64,000 nt of DNA from Kordiimonas aestuarii (GCF_025574465.1 NZ_JAOBPP010000013.1:62001-126000); one strand, 5' to 3'; shown: positions 32,222 to 43,741, numbered from the stretch's first letter. The notes: a model not told the origin generated them from the letters alone. Made by a program: numbers and translations.

Positions 32222-33106
32222 ATGACAATGAATTCACCGGCCACGCTCAGGGGCGGCTTGATCCAGATGGCTCTCAAGGCCTCAACCGACAATGACCCCG
32301 AGACGATCCGCAAGGCGATGATTGACGCACACATCCCGCTCATAGAAGAAGCCGGAGAGAAGGGTGTGCAGGTTCTGTGTTTTCAGGAGGTTTTCACCCA
32401 GCCGTATTTCTGCCCAAGCCAGGATGCCAAGTGGTATGAAAGCGCCGAGCCTATCCCGGGCGGCCCTACGACAAAGCTGATGCAGGAATACGCTAAACGC
32501 TATAAAATGGTCATCGTGGTGCCGATCTACGAACGGGATGATGTGACGGGCATCTATTACAACACCGCGGCGGTCATTGACGCTGACGGCAGTTATCTGG
32601 GCAAATACCGCAAGACCCATATCCCGCAGGTGGCAGGTTTTTGGGAAAAGTTTTTCTTCAAGCCTGGCTCATCGGGCTGGCCGGTGTTTGAAACCCGGTA
32701 TTGCAAGCTTGGGGTTTACATATGTTACGACCGTCACTTCCCCGAAGGATGGCGTGCGCTGGCGCTAAATGGGGCCGAGTATATTGTGAACCCGTCGGCG
32801 ACTGTAGCGGGCCTGTCGGAATATCTCTGGAAGCTGGAACAACCGGCCTCCGCCGCTGCAAATGGATGCTGGATCGGGGCGATCAACCGTGTCGGCCACG
32901 AAGGGCCATGGGATATTGGAGAGTTTTACGGCCAGAGCTATTTTGTCAATCCGCGCGGGCAGATTGAAAAATGTGCCAGCCGGAACGAGGATGAACTGAT
33001 CATCCATGATATGGATATGAGCATGGTTCAGGAAGTGCGAAATGGTTGGCAATTTTTCCGCGACAGGCGGCCAAGCACTTATGGGCGGCTGACAGACGGA
33101 GAATGA
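32222..33106 (+). CDS. Beta-ureidopropionase (N-carbamoyl-beta-alanine amidohydrolase), nitrilase family
   Basis: A 294-residue nitrilase-superfamily hydrolase. The catalytic triad is visible: Glu56 in CFQEVFTQPYF, Lys131 in GKYRKTHIPQ and Cys168 in GVYICYDRHFPEGWR. It would release beta-alanine (or beta-aminoisobutyrate), CO2 and ammonia from the carbamoyl product of dihydropyrimidinase, the last step of reductive pyrimidine breakdown. CAGGAGGA sits just before the ATG, 27 bases after preA. Other nitrilase-family amidases are possible by fold, but the operon makes this role very likely. Confidence 0.92.
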   Translation: MTMNSPATLRGGLIQMALKASTDNDPETIRKAMIDAHIPLIEEAGEKGVQVLCFQEVFTQPYFCPSQDAKWYESAEPIPGGPTTKLMQEYAKRYKMVIVVPIYERDDVTGIYYNTAAVIDADGSYLGKYRKTHIPQVAGFWEKFFFKPGSSGWPVFETRYCKLGVYICYDRHFPEGWRALALNGAEYIVNPSATVAGLSEYLWKLEQPASAAANGCWIGAINRVGHEGPWDIGEFYGQSYFVNPRGQIEKCASRNEDELIIHDMDMSMVQEVRNGWQFFRDRRPSTYGRLTDGE

Positions 33107-33162
33107 TTTGAGGGCCCCGACCTTGGGGAAGGCCAGGGCTTTTGTTTTATCGGAGGGGGAAT

Positions 33163-35986
<2,824 letters not shown>

Positions 35987-36002
35987 TGTGAGTCCCCGGT
36001 CG

Positions 36003-36034
36003 AAAAAAAGAGGCTGCCTGGGGAAGGCAGCCTC
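36003..36034 (-). terminator. Rho-independent terminator, minus strand
   Basis: A 9-bp perfect stem (GAGGCTGCC/GGCAGCCTC) with a 7-base loop; on the minus strand it is followed by seven T residues. It lies 80 bases past the small secreted protein gene and 16 bases past the dihydropyrimidinase stop. It ends the minus-strand run; in the plus direction a T tract is missing. Confidence 0.8.
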
Positions 36035-36112
36035 AAGGGGCAGCATGTCAGGGAAATACGCACCACCCTTCGGAGGTCGTAAGGGGACATCCCTGACGGG
36101 GTGTTATCTGAT

Positions 36113-36385
36113 TTAACCGCGGGAAGGCTGCGTCTCGTCGTCTTTACTCAGCTGAATTTGGGCATTCACGCAGGATACGCTGCGTTTGAACGGTGGACGT
36201 AGTGAAATTGTTGCGTTGTAGTCCGGGCCCAGTGTGCAGGCAGACACATTTTCACCAGCATTCACAGTCTGCTGGTTAGTTGGTTCCGCCCACGCCGGAT
36301 ATTTGTATGGTTTTGCGTGGGCTGCGGTGGCAAGAAATACGGCTGTCATGGCCGCAAGAGCATTCATGGCTTTCATGTTCGACAT
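36113..36385 (-). CDS. Small exported protein of unknown function
   Basis: A 90-residue protein with a signal peptide (MKAMNALAAMTAVFLATAAHA). The mature part is about 65 residues, begins KPYKYPAWAEP, and contains two Cys (SACTLGP and SVSCVNAQ), which could form a disulfide. Its family is not recognised. It follows the glutaminase gene by 31 bases on the same strand and is closed by its own terminator, so it may be cotranscribed. Nothing in the sequence links it to nitrogen metabolism. Confidence 0.6.
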   Translation of the reverse strand: MSNMKAMNALAAMTAVFLATAAHAKPYKYPAWAEPTNQQTVNAGENVSACTLGPDYNATISLRPPFKRSVSCVNAQIQLSKDDETQPSRG

Positions 36386-36416
36386 TGTTTTGGTCCTGAA
36401 AATTGAGAAGGTTTTA

Positions 36417-38060
36417 TCAAGCGGCTGCTGACTTTTTTAACCGCTGCTCGATCTCACTATGGTTGTGTCGGTTTGCGTCTTCCACCGGGGTGGCTCCCCA
36501 ACGGTCTTTTGCTTGCGGGTTTGCACCACGGGCAAGCAGGTAGGCGACCGCCAGTTCCCGTCCTTCTGCGGCTGCAAGATGGAGAGGGGAACGGCCGTCA
36601 TAGTCTGCCGCGTTGATATCGGCACCATGGGCAACAAGCCGGGTAATTTCGGCGAGGTCGCCAAGGCTGGCGGCATGGATAAGCTGGTAGGTAAGGTCGC
36701 TGCGGTATAGTTCCTGCGACCGGATCGGATCTTTCTTGGCCTCGCCTTCGGAAAGGCCGTCATAGTTGTGGAAGCTATAGCGCTCCACCAGCTTACGGCA
36801 AAATTCAATGCCCCGCACGCTGTTGCCAAGCTTGTCCAGGCGTGGTGACCAGATGGCAAAGCCCATCCGGTTCGGCACCACCACCATCAGGGCGCCCGAC
36901 ACGCCGGACTTGGCGGGTAGGCCGATGGTAAAGGCAAATTCGCCGGAGAAATCATACATGCCGCATGAATACATCAGCGACAGGCAATGTTTGACGGTCT
37001 CGCTTGAAAATACGCGCTCGTTCGTCAGAGGGTTCACCCCTGCGTTGGCAAGCGTGGCCGCGGCGATGGACATGCGTTCTGCGGTGGTTTCGATCGAGCA
37101 GGACTGGAAGTAGAAATCCAGCGTTTGCAGGAGGTCCGTGTGCGCCGGAAACGCCTTCTTTTCCTGCATGAAATAGGCAAGCGCGAAATTGCGGTCTGCT
37201 GTCGCTTTTTCTGAAAGATAAACCGGGTTGTTGTAGCCCGGAGCCGCACCACCAGAAAGTGCTGTCCATGTCTTGATGACATGATCGAAGCGGTCAGAAA
37301 GCGGCAGGTCGGGATGGATCAGAGAACACGACATGATCGCGCCTGCGTTGATCATGGGATTATGCGGCAGGCCCCGGTCATTTAGCGCGAGTTCATTAAA
37401 GCTGCGACCGCTCGGTTCCCGCCCGACGTGCGCGTGTACCTTTTCCTCGCCGTTTAGAGTCAACGCCATGGCATAGTTGATGGGCTTGCAGGTGGATTGC
37501 ACACAAAATGGCACATCCTTGTCACCGAATGAGGCTCGCTGGCCATCGATAGTGCACACCCCCATGCCAAACTGATCGGGTGCTACTCTTGCGAGCTGCG
37601 GAATATAATCGGCTACCGCGCCGTCGCGTATTTCCCGGCAGTCTTCAAACATGGTGCTCATTTCATCGCAGAATTCGTTGAAGCGAGGCACAATGAATTG
37701 GTCCTTGGCGATACGGTTAAGGAACCCGATGTCATGGCCAAAGAGCTTTGTAAAGGACTCCAGATCGATCGCTTCATGGGAGCGTTTGAGCGCTTCCAGC
37801 GTGTCCTTTACGCGCGGATCGTCGGTGTGGATACCCTTGCTGTTGAATGCCGCCAAAAGGCCATCGCGAGGGATGAAGCCGTCTCGCGACCGATCAAGCG
37901 CACGAAAGATCTTGGTTATCTCTTCTGCAGCGGTTGACGACAGAAAAGGTGCTGTCGCATCATTTGCTGCATTCGCCTTGACATGAGGCGACCGCTTTTT
38001 CTGGTTCGCGGTGCGTTTTGGCGCAGTCTTCTTTGCTGTGTTTTTTACCGAGGAAGCCAT
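36417..38060 (-). CDS. glsA: Glutaminase with EF-hand-like N-domain and ankyrin repeats (animal GLS-like layout)
   Basis: A 547-residue protein that hydrolyses glutamine to glutamate and ammonia. Residues 1-40 are a basic, low-complexity tail. Residues 45-145 resemble the N-terminal EF-hand-like dimer domain of mammalian kidney-type glutaminase (DRSRDGFIPRDG, VKDTLEAL, FIVPRFNEFCDEM). The beta-lactamase-like glutaminase domain has the Ser-x-x-Lys pair Ser189/Lys192 in FCVQSTCKPINYAM, KPHN-like LPHNPMINAGAIM, SCGMYDFSGEFAF and GLPAKSGVSGALM. From about 455 to 545 there are ankyrin repeats (DYDGRSPLHLAAAEG, KDRWGATPVEDA). The GAAGGA ribosome site fits the ATG. Most bacterial GlsA proteins are about 310 residues and lack both end domains. 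Confidence 0.93.
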   Translation of the reverse strand: MASSVKNTAKKTAPKRTANQKKRSPHVKANAANDATAPFLSSTAAEEITKIFRALDRSRDGFIPRDGLLAAFNSKGIHTDDPRVKDTLEALKRSHEAIDLESFTKLFGHDIGFLNRIAKDQFIVPRFNEFCDEMSTMFEDCREIRDGAVADYIPQLARVAPDQFGMGVCTIDGQRASFGDKDVPFCVQSTCKPINYAMALTLNGEEKVHAHVGREPSGRSFNELALNDRGLPHNPMINAGAIMSCSLIHPDLPLSDRFDHVIKTWTALSGGAAPGYNNPVYLSEKATADRNFALAYFMQEKKAFPAHTDLLQTLDFYFQSCSIETTAERMSIAAATLANAGVNPLTNERVFSSETVKHCLSLMYSCGMYDFSGEFAFTIGLPAKSGVSGALMVVVPNRMGFAIWSPRLDKLGNSVRGIEFCRKLVERYSFHNYDGLSEGEAKKDPIRSQELYRSDLTYQLIHAASLGDLAEITRLVAHGADINAADYDGRSPLHLAAAEGRELAVAYLLARGANPQAKDRWGATPVEDANRHNHSEIEQRLKKSAAA

Positions 38061-38090
38061 GATCTGTCCTTCGTGCGAGAGTTTTCATGC

Positions 38091-38111
38091 AGGACGGCCA
38101 TATGCCGTCCT
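38091..38111. promoter_or_regulatory. Perfect palindrome between amtB and the glutaminase gene
   Basis: AGGACGGC-CATAT-GCCGTCCT gives an 8-bp perfect inverted repeat around CATAT. It lies 27 bases after the amtB stop and 31 bases before the glutaminase start on the minus strand, with no T tract. It could be an operator, an mRNA hairpin or a weak transcription pause. Confidence 0.45.
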
Positions 38112-38137
38112 AGTGTTATTTGTCTGCCGCGCTTCAC

Positions 38138-39490
38138 TTAGCGGCTTGGCGCTTCTGAATCGGTCTGGTCGCGTGTCGTTTGCGAAGAAAGTGAGTTTTT
38201 ATCTGAAGGAAGCAGCGCGTCGATGAAGTCGAAGTTATAGGCACGGGTGCCCATTTCAGCGAGGTCGGCACCAACTTCCTCTGCCTGTGTGTCGAGACGA
38301 ATGCCAAAGGACAGTCGCATCACCCACCAGATCAGGAAGCTAAGCACAAAGACAAAGGCACCGATGCTGGCAACACCAAACAGTTGCACACTGAGCGAGG
38401 CACCTTCGTTGGTGACAGAAGCTACCACGGTGCCCCAGATGCCGGCGGCAAGGTGTACCGGCACGGCACCAACGACATCGTCGATACGGAAGGATTCAAG
38501 TAGCCAGGCTGCAACCAGCATTACCAATCCGCCACCGGCACCAATCAGGAGCGCTGCACTGATCGAGGGTGCCGATGGTTCCGCTGTGATGGCGACGAGG
38601 CCCGCGAGGGCGCCGTTCAGGGTGAGCATAAGGTTAGGCCGCCTGAACAGGAGCTGTGTGGCCAACAGCACAGCCAGTACACCACCGGCCGCGGCTGCGT
38701 TGGTGTTGGCAAATATATTGGATATAGCGATCGCATCTTCCACAGAGGAAAGCGACAGTTGTGAACCGCCATTAAAGCCCAGCCAGCCGAACCAGAGGAT
38801 CAGCACCCCGATTGCCACCTGAGGAGCCGACGAACCCGGAAGCGGCTTCGGGCGACCTTCACTGCAGAACCGACCTGTGCGTGGCCCAAGTAACAGGGCG
38901 CCGGCGAGGGCTGCCCATCCGCCCACGGAATGCACAACGGTTGAGCCTGCAAAGTCGGTGAAGCCGAGACGCGCCAACCAGCCGCCGCCCCACGTCCATG
39001 AGCCCACAACAGGATAAATAATACCGGTCAGAATGGCAGCAAATGTGAGAAATGGCCAAAAGCGGCTGCGTTCGGCGAGAGCACCGGATACGACGGAGGC
39101 TGCGGTCGCAACAAAAACCATCTGGAAAAACCAATAGGCATTCGCAGCGTGACCGCTGCTGAGGTCGCCACCAAGGGCTGCGGTGTCATCTGGTATCCAT
39201 GTCCCAGGAGTGCCTGGGGCAAACATGATATTATAGCCGATAACGTAGAAGGTTATGCCAGCGATTGCGTACAGGCTGATGTTTTTGGTCAGGATTACAC
39301 CCACCGACTTGGAGCGTACCGAGCCAGCCTCAAGCATGGTAAATCCTGCTGCCATGAACATGACAAGCGCACCACAAAGCAGCATCAACAGAGAATTTAA
39401 TACAAATGATGTTTCACTGGACATGGCCGCATAAGCAGGGCTTGCGACGAACAGGCAAGCAGCACCACCTGCGAGAAATTTCTTAAGCAT
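38138..39490 (-). CDS. amtB: Ammonium transporter Amt
   Basis: A 450-residue channel protein with a cleavable signal peptide (ending ASPAYAA) and eleven membrane helices. Family blocks are GFTMLEAGSVRSKSV, DFAGSTVVHSVGGWAALAGALLLGPR (first pore His) and VHLAAGIWGTVVAS (second pore His). It conducts ammonia/ammonium across the inner membrane. No glnK gene is adjacent, which is unusual because amtB is typically paired with a PII gene. Here glnII lies directly upstream on the same strand. The C-terminal tail is cytoplasmic and somewhat long. Confidence 0.95.
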   Translation of the reverse strand: MLKKFLAGGAACLFVASPAYAAMSSETSFVLNSLLMLLCGALVMFMAAGFTMLEAGSVRSKSVGVILTKNISLYAIAGITFYVIGYNIMFAPGTPGTWIPDDTAALGGDLSSGHAANAYWFFQMVFVATAASVVSGALAERSRFWPFLTFAAILTGIIYPVVGSWTWGGGWLARLGFTDFAGSTVVHSVGGWAALAGALLLGPRTGRFCSEGRPKPLPGSSAPQVAIGVLILWFGWLGFNGGSQLSLSSVEDAIAISNIFANTNAAAAGGVLAVLLATQLLFRRPNLMLTLNGALAGLVAITAEPSAPSISAALLIGAGGGLVMLVAAWLLESFRIDDVVGAVPVHLAAGIWGTVVASVTNEGASLSVQLFGVASIGAFVFVLSFLIWWVMRLSFGIRLDTQAEEVGADLAEMGTRAYNFDFIDALLPSDKNSLSSQTTRDQTDSEAPSR

Positions 39491-39514
39491 AACAAAACTC
39501 CAAAATAAATTGAG

Positions 39515-39539
39515 CTGCGCCCACCTGAGGTGGGCGCAG
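39515..39539 (-). terminator. Hairpin between glnII and amtB
   Basis: CTGCGCCCACC-TGA-GGTGGGCGCAG is an 11-bp perfect stem with a 3-base loop, just after the glnII stop. On the minus strand it is followed by CTCAATTTATTTTG, a poor T tract. It may be a partial terminator that lowers amtB expression relative to glnII, or an mRNA stabiliser. Confidence 0.6.
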
Positions 39540-39545
39540 ACAAGC

Positions 39546-40643
39546 TTATGCAGCTACAGATTCAGGGTGATTTCCGCTTTGGAGAATGGCCTCGATGGCG
39601 GCCTGCTCGATGTCACAAACGGTGGCAGCGATTTTTGCTGCGACTTCGTATGGGTCAGCGTTGGCGCCTGGGCGACGGTCCTCAAAGTAACCGTGGCCTT
39701 TTTCCTGAACGGGAAGCGGGATGCGAATGGAGGCACCACGGTCCGCTGTACCGGCACGGAACTCGTTGATCGAGCATGTTTCGTGTTGGCCTGTCAGGCG
39801 CTCAGCAAGGCCATCACCATAAATGGCGATGTGCTCGGCGTGTTTGCTGCCAAGGCGCTCGACAGCTTTTTCGATTGCCTTCATACCCTCTTGCGCGCGG
39901 GTGGCTTCGGTGGAGAAGTTGGTGTGCATGCCTGCGCCGTTCCAGTCACCTTTGACCGGTTTGTTGGCAAAAGAGACGCTCACGCCGTGGTCTTCAGCTA
40001 CACGGTGTAAAATCCAGCGTGCGAGCCACACATGGTCTGCGACGTTCAGGAGGCCAGGGTCTTCATTACCAATGCCGCGGAAGCCGATCTGGAATTCCCA
40101 TTGGCCTGGCATGACCTCTGCGTTCAGGCCGTAATACAGCAAGTCTGCGTCAAGACATTTTTGAGCGTGTTCCTCCGCAATGGCGCGGCCAAAGGCAACG
40201 TCCGCACCAACACTGCAATAATAGGGTCCTTGGGCGTCAGGTTCACCGCTCACAGGCCAGCCGAGGGGACGTTCGTCCTGAAACAGTGTGTATTCCTGCT
40301 CAAAACCAGCCCATGGGCGTTGACGCTCGGCGCCGGCTTTCAGTGTCGCGCGGAGCGACGCTCGGGTATTGCTTTCGTGAACCTTGCCAGCGGCGTCGTA
40401 GACTTCACAAAGCACAAGATAGTTGTTGCCTTCGCGGAAGGGGTCACGAACAACGCAAGCTGGTACCAGCAGGCAATCGGAATCAGATCCTTCAGCCTGA
40501 CCCGTGGAGGAGCCATCAAAGCTCCAGATCGGGAAGTCTATGGCTTTGGGCGATGCATTGTCAGCGCGGACAAAGCGGGTTTTGGAGCGAAGCTGACGGG
40601 TAGGTTTGCTGCCGTCGAGCCAGATATATTCTGCAAAAGACAT
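39546..40643 (-). CDS. glnII: Glutamine synthetase, type II (GSII)
   Basis: A 365-residue glutamine synthetase of the short, eukaryote-like GSII class: glutamate plus ammonia plus ATP to glutamine. Class motifs include IWSFDGSSTGQAEGSDSD, GFEQEYTLFQDERPLGWP, EVMPGQWEFQIG, KGDWNGAGMHTNFST and NEFRAGTADRGASIRIP. The GSI adenylylation loop is absent. In alphaproteobacteria GSII usually works beside GSI and is controlled by nitrogen status. It leads a minus-strand group with amtB and glutaminase. A perfect 13-bp tandem duplication sits just ahead of its ribosome site. Confidence 0.95.
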   Translation of the reverse strand: MSFAEYIWLDGSKPTRQLRSKTRFVRADNASPKAIDFPIWSFDGSSTGQAEGSDSDCLLVPACVVRDPFREGNNYLVLCEVYDAAGKVHESNTRASLRATLKAGAERQRPWAGFEQEYTLFQDERPLGWPVSGEPDAQGPYYCSVGADVAFGRAIAEEHAQKCLDADLLYYGLNAEVMPGQWEFQIGFRGIGNEDPGLLNVADHVWLARWILHRVAEDHGVSVSFANKPVKGDWNGAGMHTNFSTEATRAQEGMKAIEKAVERLGSKHAEHIAIYGDGLAERLTGQHETCSINEFRAGTADRGASIRIPLPVQEKGHGYFEDRRPGANADPYEVAAKIAATVCDIEQAAIEAILQSGNHPESVAA

Positions 40644-40654
40644 TTTGTTTCCTT

Positions 40655-40680
40655 GTCAGTTTATTTCGTCAGTTTATTTC
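40655..40680 (-). repeat. 13-bp tandem duplication in the glnII leader
   Basis: GTCAGTTTATTTC occurs twice without gap (40,655-40,667 and 40,668-40,680), 12 to 37 bases upstream of the glnII start on the minus strand. The copy nearest the gene borders the AAGGAAAC ribosome site. This may be a recent slippage event or a repeated regulatory element. Confidence 0.75.
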
Positions 40681-40953
40681 CGCCGTACGTCAGACCGGAA
40701 CATGTCCATATCGGTGTGGGGACCCCGATGGTTTGGACAAGTGTGTCCGGCCTGACGTCGGCTTGAGGGGAAATAACCAGAAGCCGCGCAGAAAATCATA
40801 AGGAAGGTTTGAAAAGGTTCTGATTTGTTTCGCTCGAAACTGATTTTTGGAAAATCTTTATTTTTCAATAAGTTGTATTTATTGCAATTGATTGTAACCT
40901 CAGTTATTAAGGAGTTCTTAAGTAGCCAGCAGCGACGAATTGCGGAGATTTGC
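40681..40953. promoter_or_regulatory. Divergent promoter region between glnII and the CadC-like regulator
   Basis: This is 270 bases between diverging starts. The stretch 40,830-40,920 is strongly AT-rich (TTTATTTTTCAATAAG) and is the best place for the regulator promoter. The part near 40,690-40,790 is GC-richer. I see no clear NtrC or sigma-54 site by eye. Confidence 0.4.
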
Positions 40954-42852
40954 ATGTCTCAGGATGGACATTCGGGTCGACAGATCATCGGCATGTCGAG
41001 TATGGACATCTCTGTCGACTTGGTGAACGAGGTTGTCACTTTGAAAGACAAGCCCGTGCACCTGGGGCGAAAGTCGTATCGTTTGCTGGTGGAGCTGATG
41101 CTCAGGCCGCAAGCGCTGCTCTCCAAAGATGCGCTTATTCTAAAGGTTTGGGACGGCCGTGCGGTATCAGACGCAGTCCTGACAACAGCCATGCATGAGG
41201 TGCGACGTGTTCTGCGCGATCAGGCGCGTACCCCTAAATATATAGAAACCGCCCACGGTCGTGGGTACCGTTTTTTGCATTCGGTGGAGACACTGGAAGA
41301 TTCAGGCGATCTGGATGAGCTCGGGGAGCGCTCCTCCGCTGAAGGCGCGCCCTATTTACCGGTGTCGGACACATCATCCCCGGATCTGGTGGCCAGCGGT
41401 TTTTCGCGTAGCAAACGAGCTTTGGAGATTACAGCGTTGGGCGCCTTCATTCTGGCCTTGATTGCCTTCATCGCCTTGGCTGGAAGCAACCCCAACGATG
41501 GTGGCGCGGGTACGGATCGCCGTCCGCAAAAACTCGTCTCAGAGGCGGGTGACGACAAACCTGTTCGGGGGCGTCCCGCAGGATTGACTACCGATGGTAC
41601 GGACGAGGCAGGCAAGGTGGCGACCAGCACAAGCATCGCCGCCTATGACGCTTATTACCGTGGGGTGCGTCTTTTTGAAAACGCGAACTATGAAGAACAA
41701 CTGCTGGAATCATTGGCTGCCTTTGAAGAGGCGCTGGTGCTTGACCCCCAGTTTGTACCTGCGTTGGCAGCGAAGGCCAAAACATTGCTCGCGATAAATT
41801 GGGCGGGAAGCTTTGATCCGACATGGCGCGTGCGGGCACGGAAAACGCTTGACGAGCTTGAGGCAATAGCGCCTGAAAGTGTCGAAACGTATCTCACCAA
41901 AGGTTATTATCACTACTGGGGGTTTCGGGATTATCAGGCCGCCAGCGCGGCGCTGGAGCAGGCGGCTGCGGTGGCGCCCAAACGCTCGGAGGTTTGGGAG
42001 TTGAAGGGCTATGTTGCGCGTCGGCAAGGCAAGTTCAAGGAGGCTGCGGCTGCGCTCGAGCGCGCCTATGAACTGAACCCGACCAATATAACGCTTCTCA
42101 CGGAAACCATAGAAACATACGCCCCCCTTGGTTTTTTTAATAAGGTGGATAAGCTCGTGCAGGCTGCGCGGGTCCTCGACCCAATGTATAACGATCTCGT
42201 CTACACCGAAGCGGTAATCTGGGCCATGCGCGGCGCGCCTACGAAAGCCTACGCGGCCGTGACGAGCAAAATGACCGCGCCGCCGTCCGATCACGGTATC
42301 TGGGTTCTGGAATATGCACTGCTGACAAGGGATGCCGGGCTGATCGAAGAAGCGTTGGCTGGTTTGCCGAACGCGACGGATGTCAATGTAGATAGACAGC
42401 TATATGCAGACAGGCTTGTAGTGGAAGCATATATGGCTCTCGGTCGGGGTGAGGACGCAGCAGAAAAACTCAACCTGCTGGCAGAAAAAGTTGCTGAACT
42501 GTTTCCTGACGGAAGCTTGCGTTGGCACCCAAACGGCGCATTCACGCCAGTTGACCTGCCGGGCCTGCAGCAAGACCTGACAAAAGTTGAGCGGATTGTT
42601 AAAGATTATGAAGCATTTGTTTCCAATGATCTGTGGCAGTCCCGGCGGCATTGGTACGCTATCGCGCGGGCCTTCGTGCGGGCAGGTTCACCCGACCGGG
42701 CCTTTGATTATATTGACCGGCTCACCGCCGTTTATGGCCCGCAATATTATCTTCGGTTTTCGGTAGATCCAGCCTTTGACAGTATTCGCGACCACAAACG
42801 TTATGCTGCGTTGAAAGCAGACTTTCATAAGTGGGAAGCCGACCAGCCCTGA
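40954..42852 (+). CDS. CadC-like membrane-bound winged-helix regulator with TPR sensor domain
   Basis: The ATG at 40954 (GGAG 6 bases before it) gives 632 residues; an open frame reaches back to 40825 without a ribosome site. Residues of about 10-105 are an OmpR/PhoB-type DNA-binding domain (KDKPVHLGRKSYRLLVELML, TTAMHEVRRVLRDQ and YIETAHGRGYRF). A single membrane helix follows at about 155-175 (ITALGAFILALIAFIALAG). The rest is a periplasmic TPR-like domain (AYDAYYRGVRLFENANYEE). Membrane-anchored one-component regulators of this type sense envelope or periplasmic conditions and bind DNA from the membrane. The target genes are unknown; the divergent glnII and convergent lipoprotein gene are only neighbours. 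Confidence 0.85.
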   Translation: MSQDGHSGRQIIGMSSMDISVDLVNEVVTLKDKPVHLGRKSYRLLVELMLRPQALLSKDALILKVWDGRAVSDAVLTTAMHEVRRVLRDQARTPKYIETAHGRGYRFLHSVETLEDSGDLDELGERSSAEGAPYLPVSDTSSPDLVASGFSRSKRALEITALGAFILALIAFIALAGSNPNDGGAGTDRRPQKLVSEAGDDKPVRGRPAGLTTDGTDEAGKVATSTSIAAYDAYYRGVRLFENANYEEQLLESLAAFEEALVLDPQFVPALAAKAKTLLAINWAGSFDPTWRVRARKTLDELEAIAPESVETYLTKGYYHYWGFRDYQAASAALEQAAAVAPKRSEVWELKGYVARRQGKFKEAAAALERAYELNPTNITLLTETIETYAPLGFFNKVDKLVQAARVLDPMYNDLVYTEAVIWAMRGAPTKAYAAVTSKMTAPPSDHGIWVLEYALLTRDAGLIEEALAGLPNATDVNVDRQLYADRLVVEAYMALGRGEDAAEKLNLLAEKVAELFPDGSLRWHPNGAFTPVDLPGLQQDLTKVERIVKDYEAFVSNDLWQSRRHWYAIARAFVRAGSPDRAFDYIDRLTAVYGPQYYLRFSVDPAFDSIRDHKRYAALKADFHKWEADQP

Positions 42853-42879
42853 GACCGGTCGCTTCTGTCGGGCAGGTGC

Positions 42880-43731
42880 TCACGTGCCTTCGCATGCCTT
42901 GGTATAGGTGTTGCTTGCCGGGGCCGGTGTTGCTTGCCGGGTAGCTTGATCTACCGTGATCGGCAGTTGTGTACCGGAGGGTGCCCCCCAATAGGTCTCA
43001 ACCATCGCCAGATAGACACCCGCGCTGTCCAAAAAGGCCTGCGCCATTCTATTCGTATTGCTGCAGTAATAAGCCTTGATATTATCCGGTACTCCACCAA
43101 AATCCGTGGCCACCTTATAGGCTTGGGTAACAGCGGCCTTCATGCCGACCAGAGCATCCGCGATGGTGGTGAGATCTCGCGCTTCCTGCTGTGTCGCGCC
43201 ATCGGCCATGTTAATGCCTGAAAATAGTGACGACCCACCCGGGCTCATAGAGCGCCTCGTTTCCTCATAGCCTGCGTATGGCGGGATCAAGGGCAGCAGG
43301 AAACAGTCCCGGTCTGGACTGTTTTCGCCCATCTTCTGACAGAGCGCCTTGCCGTCTTCAACCACGTTACCAAGGGCGGTGTTTACCGAGGGATCATAGC
43401 TTTGCCAGTAAGCCATTGCGGCGATGCGGTAATAACTTAGGGCTTCAGGGAGAGTGTCAGACTCGGCTGCTAGTTTCTGGGCTTTGTTGGCGGCCTGATT
43501 GCCGATGTCGGCAAGATTTACAAAATCAAGGGACTGCACACCAGCAGGGTCGCGTTTGTCTGTGGGTATTTGCTGTGCATGTGCCTCAGCTTGCCGGTGA
43601 CGAATGCGTTGCTGGATGCCTTGTTGCAGGTCATTGTCCAGTTTGATGATATTTGAAGCTGTGCGCACCTGATCGATGGTGACACAACCGCCAAGAGCGA
43701 TAGCGAGGACTAAGGGAGCATATGTTTTCAT
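42880..43731 (-). CDS. Putative lipoprotein of unknown function
   Basis: A 283-residue protein when started at the ATG at 43731, which has AGGAGAC upstream. The longer frame to 43800 overlaps the previous gene and lacks this. The signal ends in a lipobox (LAIALGGC), so the Cys should be lipid-anchored. The mature part is mostly helical, with several Cys (GKALCQKMG, RDCFLLP, AYYCSNTN, TKACEGT). A 17-bp tandem repeat near the 3' end encodes Thr/Ala/Pro-rich sequence. Its family is not recognised. It is the last of three tightly spaced genes (10 and 18 bases apart) that probably form one envelope complex. Confidence 0.7.
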   Translation of the reverse strand: MKTYAPLVLAIALGGCVTIDQVRTASNIIKLDNDLQQGIQQRIRHRQAEAHAQQIPTDKRDPAGVQSLDFVNLADIGNQAANKAQKLAAESDTLPEALSYYRIAAMAYWQSYDPSVNTALGNVVEDGKALCQKMGENSPDRDCFLLPLIPPYAGYEETRRSMSPGGSSLFSGINMADGATQQEARDLTTIADALVGMKAAVTQAYKVATDFGGVPDNIKAYYCSNTNRMAQAFLDSAGVYLAMVETYWGAPSGTQLPITVDQATRQATPAPASNTYTKACEGT

Positions 43732-43741
43732 TGCTTGTCTC

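Noticed and set aside
33106..33162. Terminator between the amidohydrolase and permease genes
   Set aside because: There is a T-rich patch after a GC-rich stretch (GGGCTTTTGTTTT), but I cannot draw a convincing stem, and the operon clearly continues.
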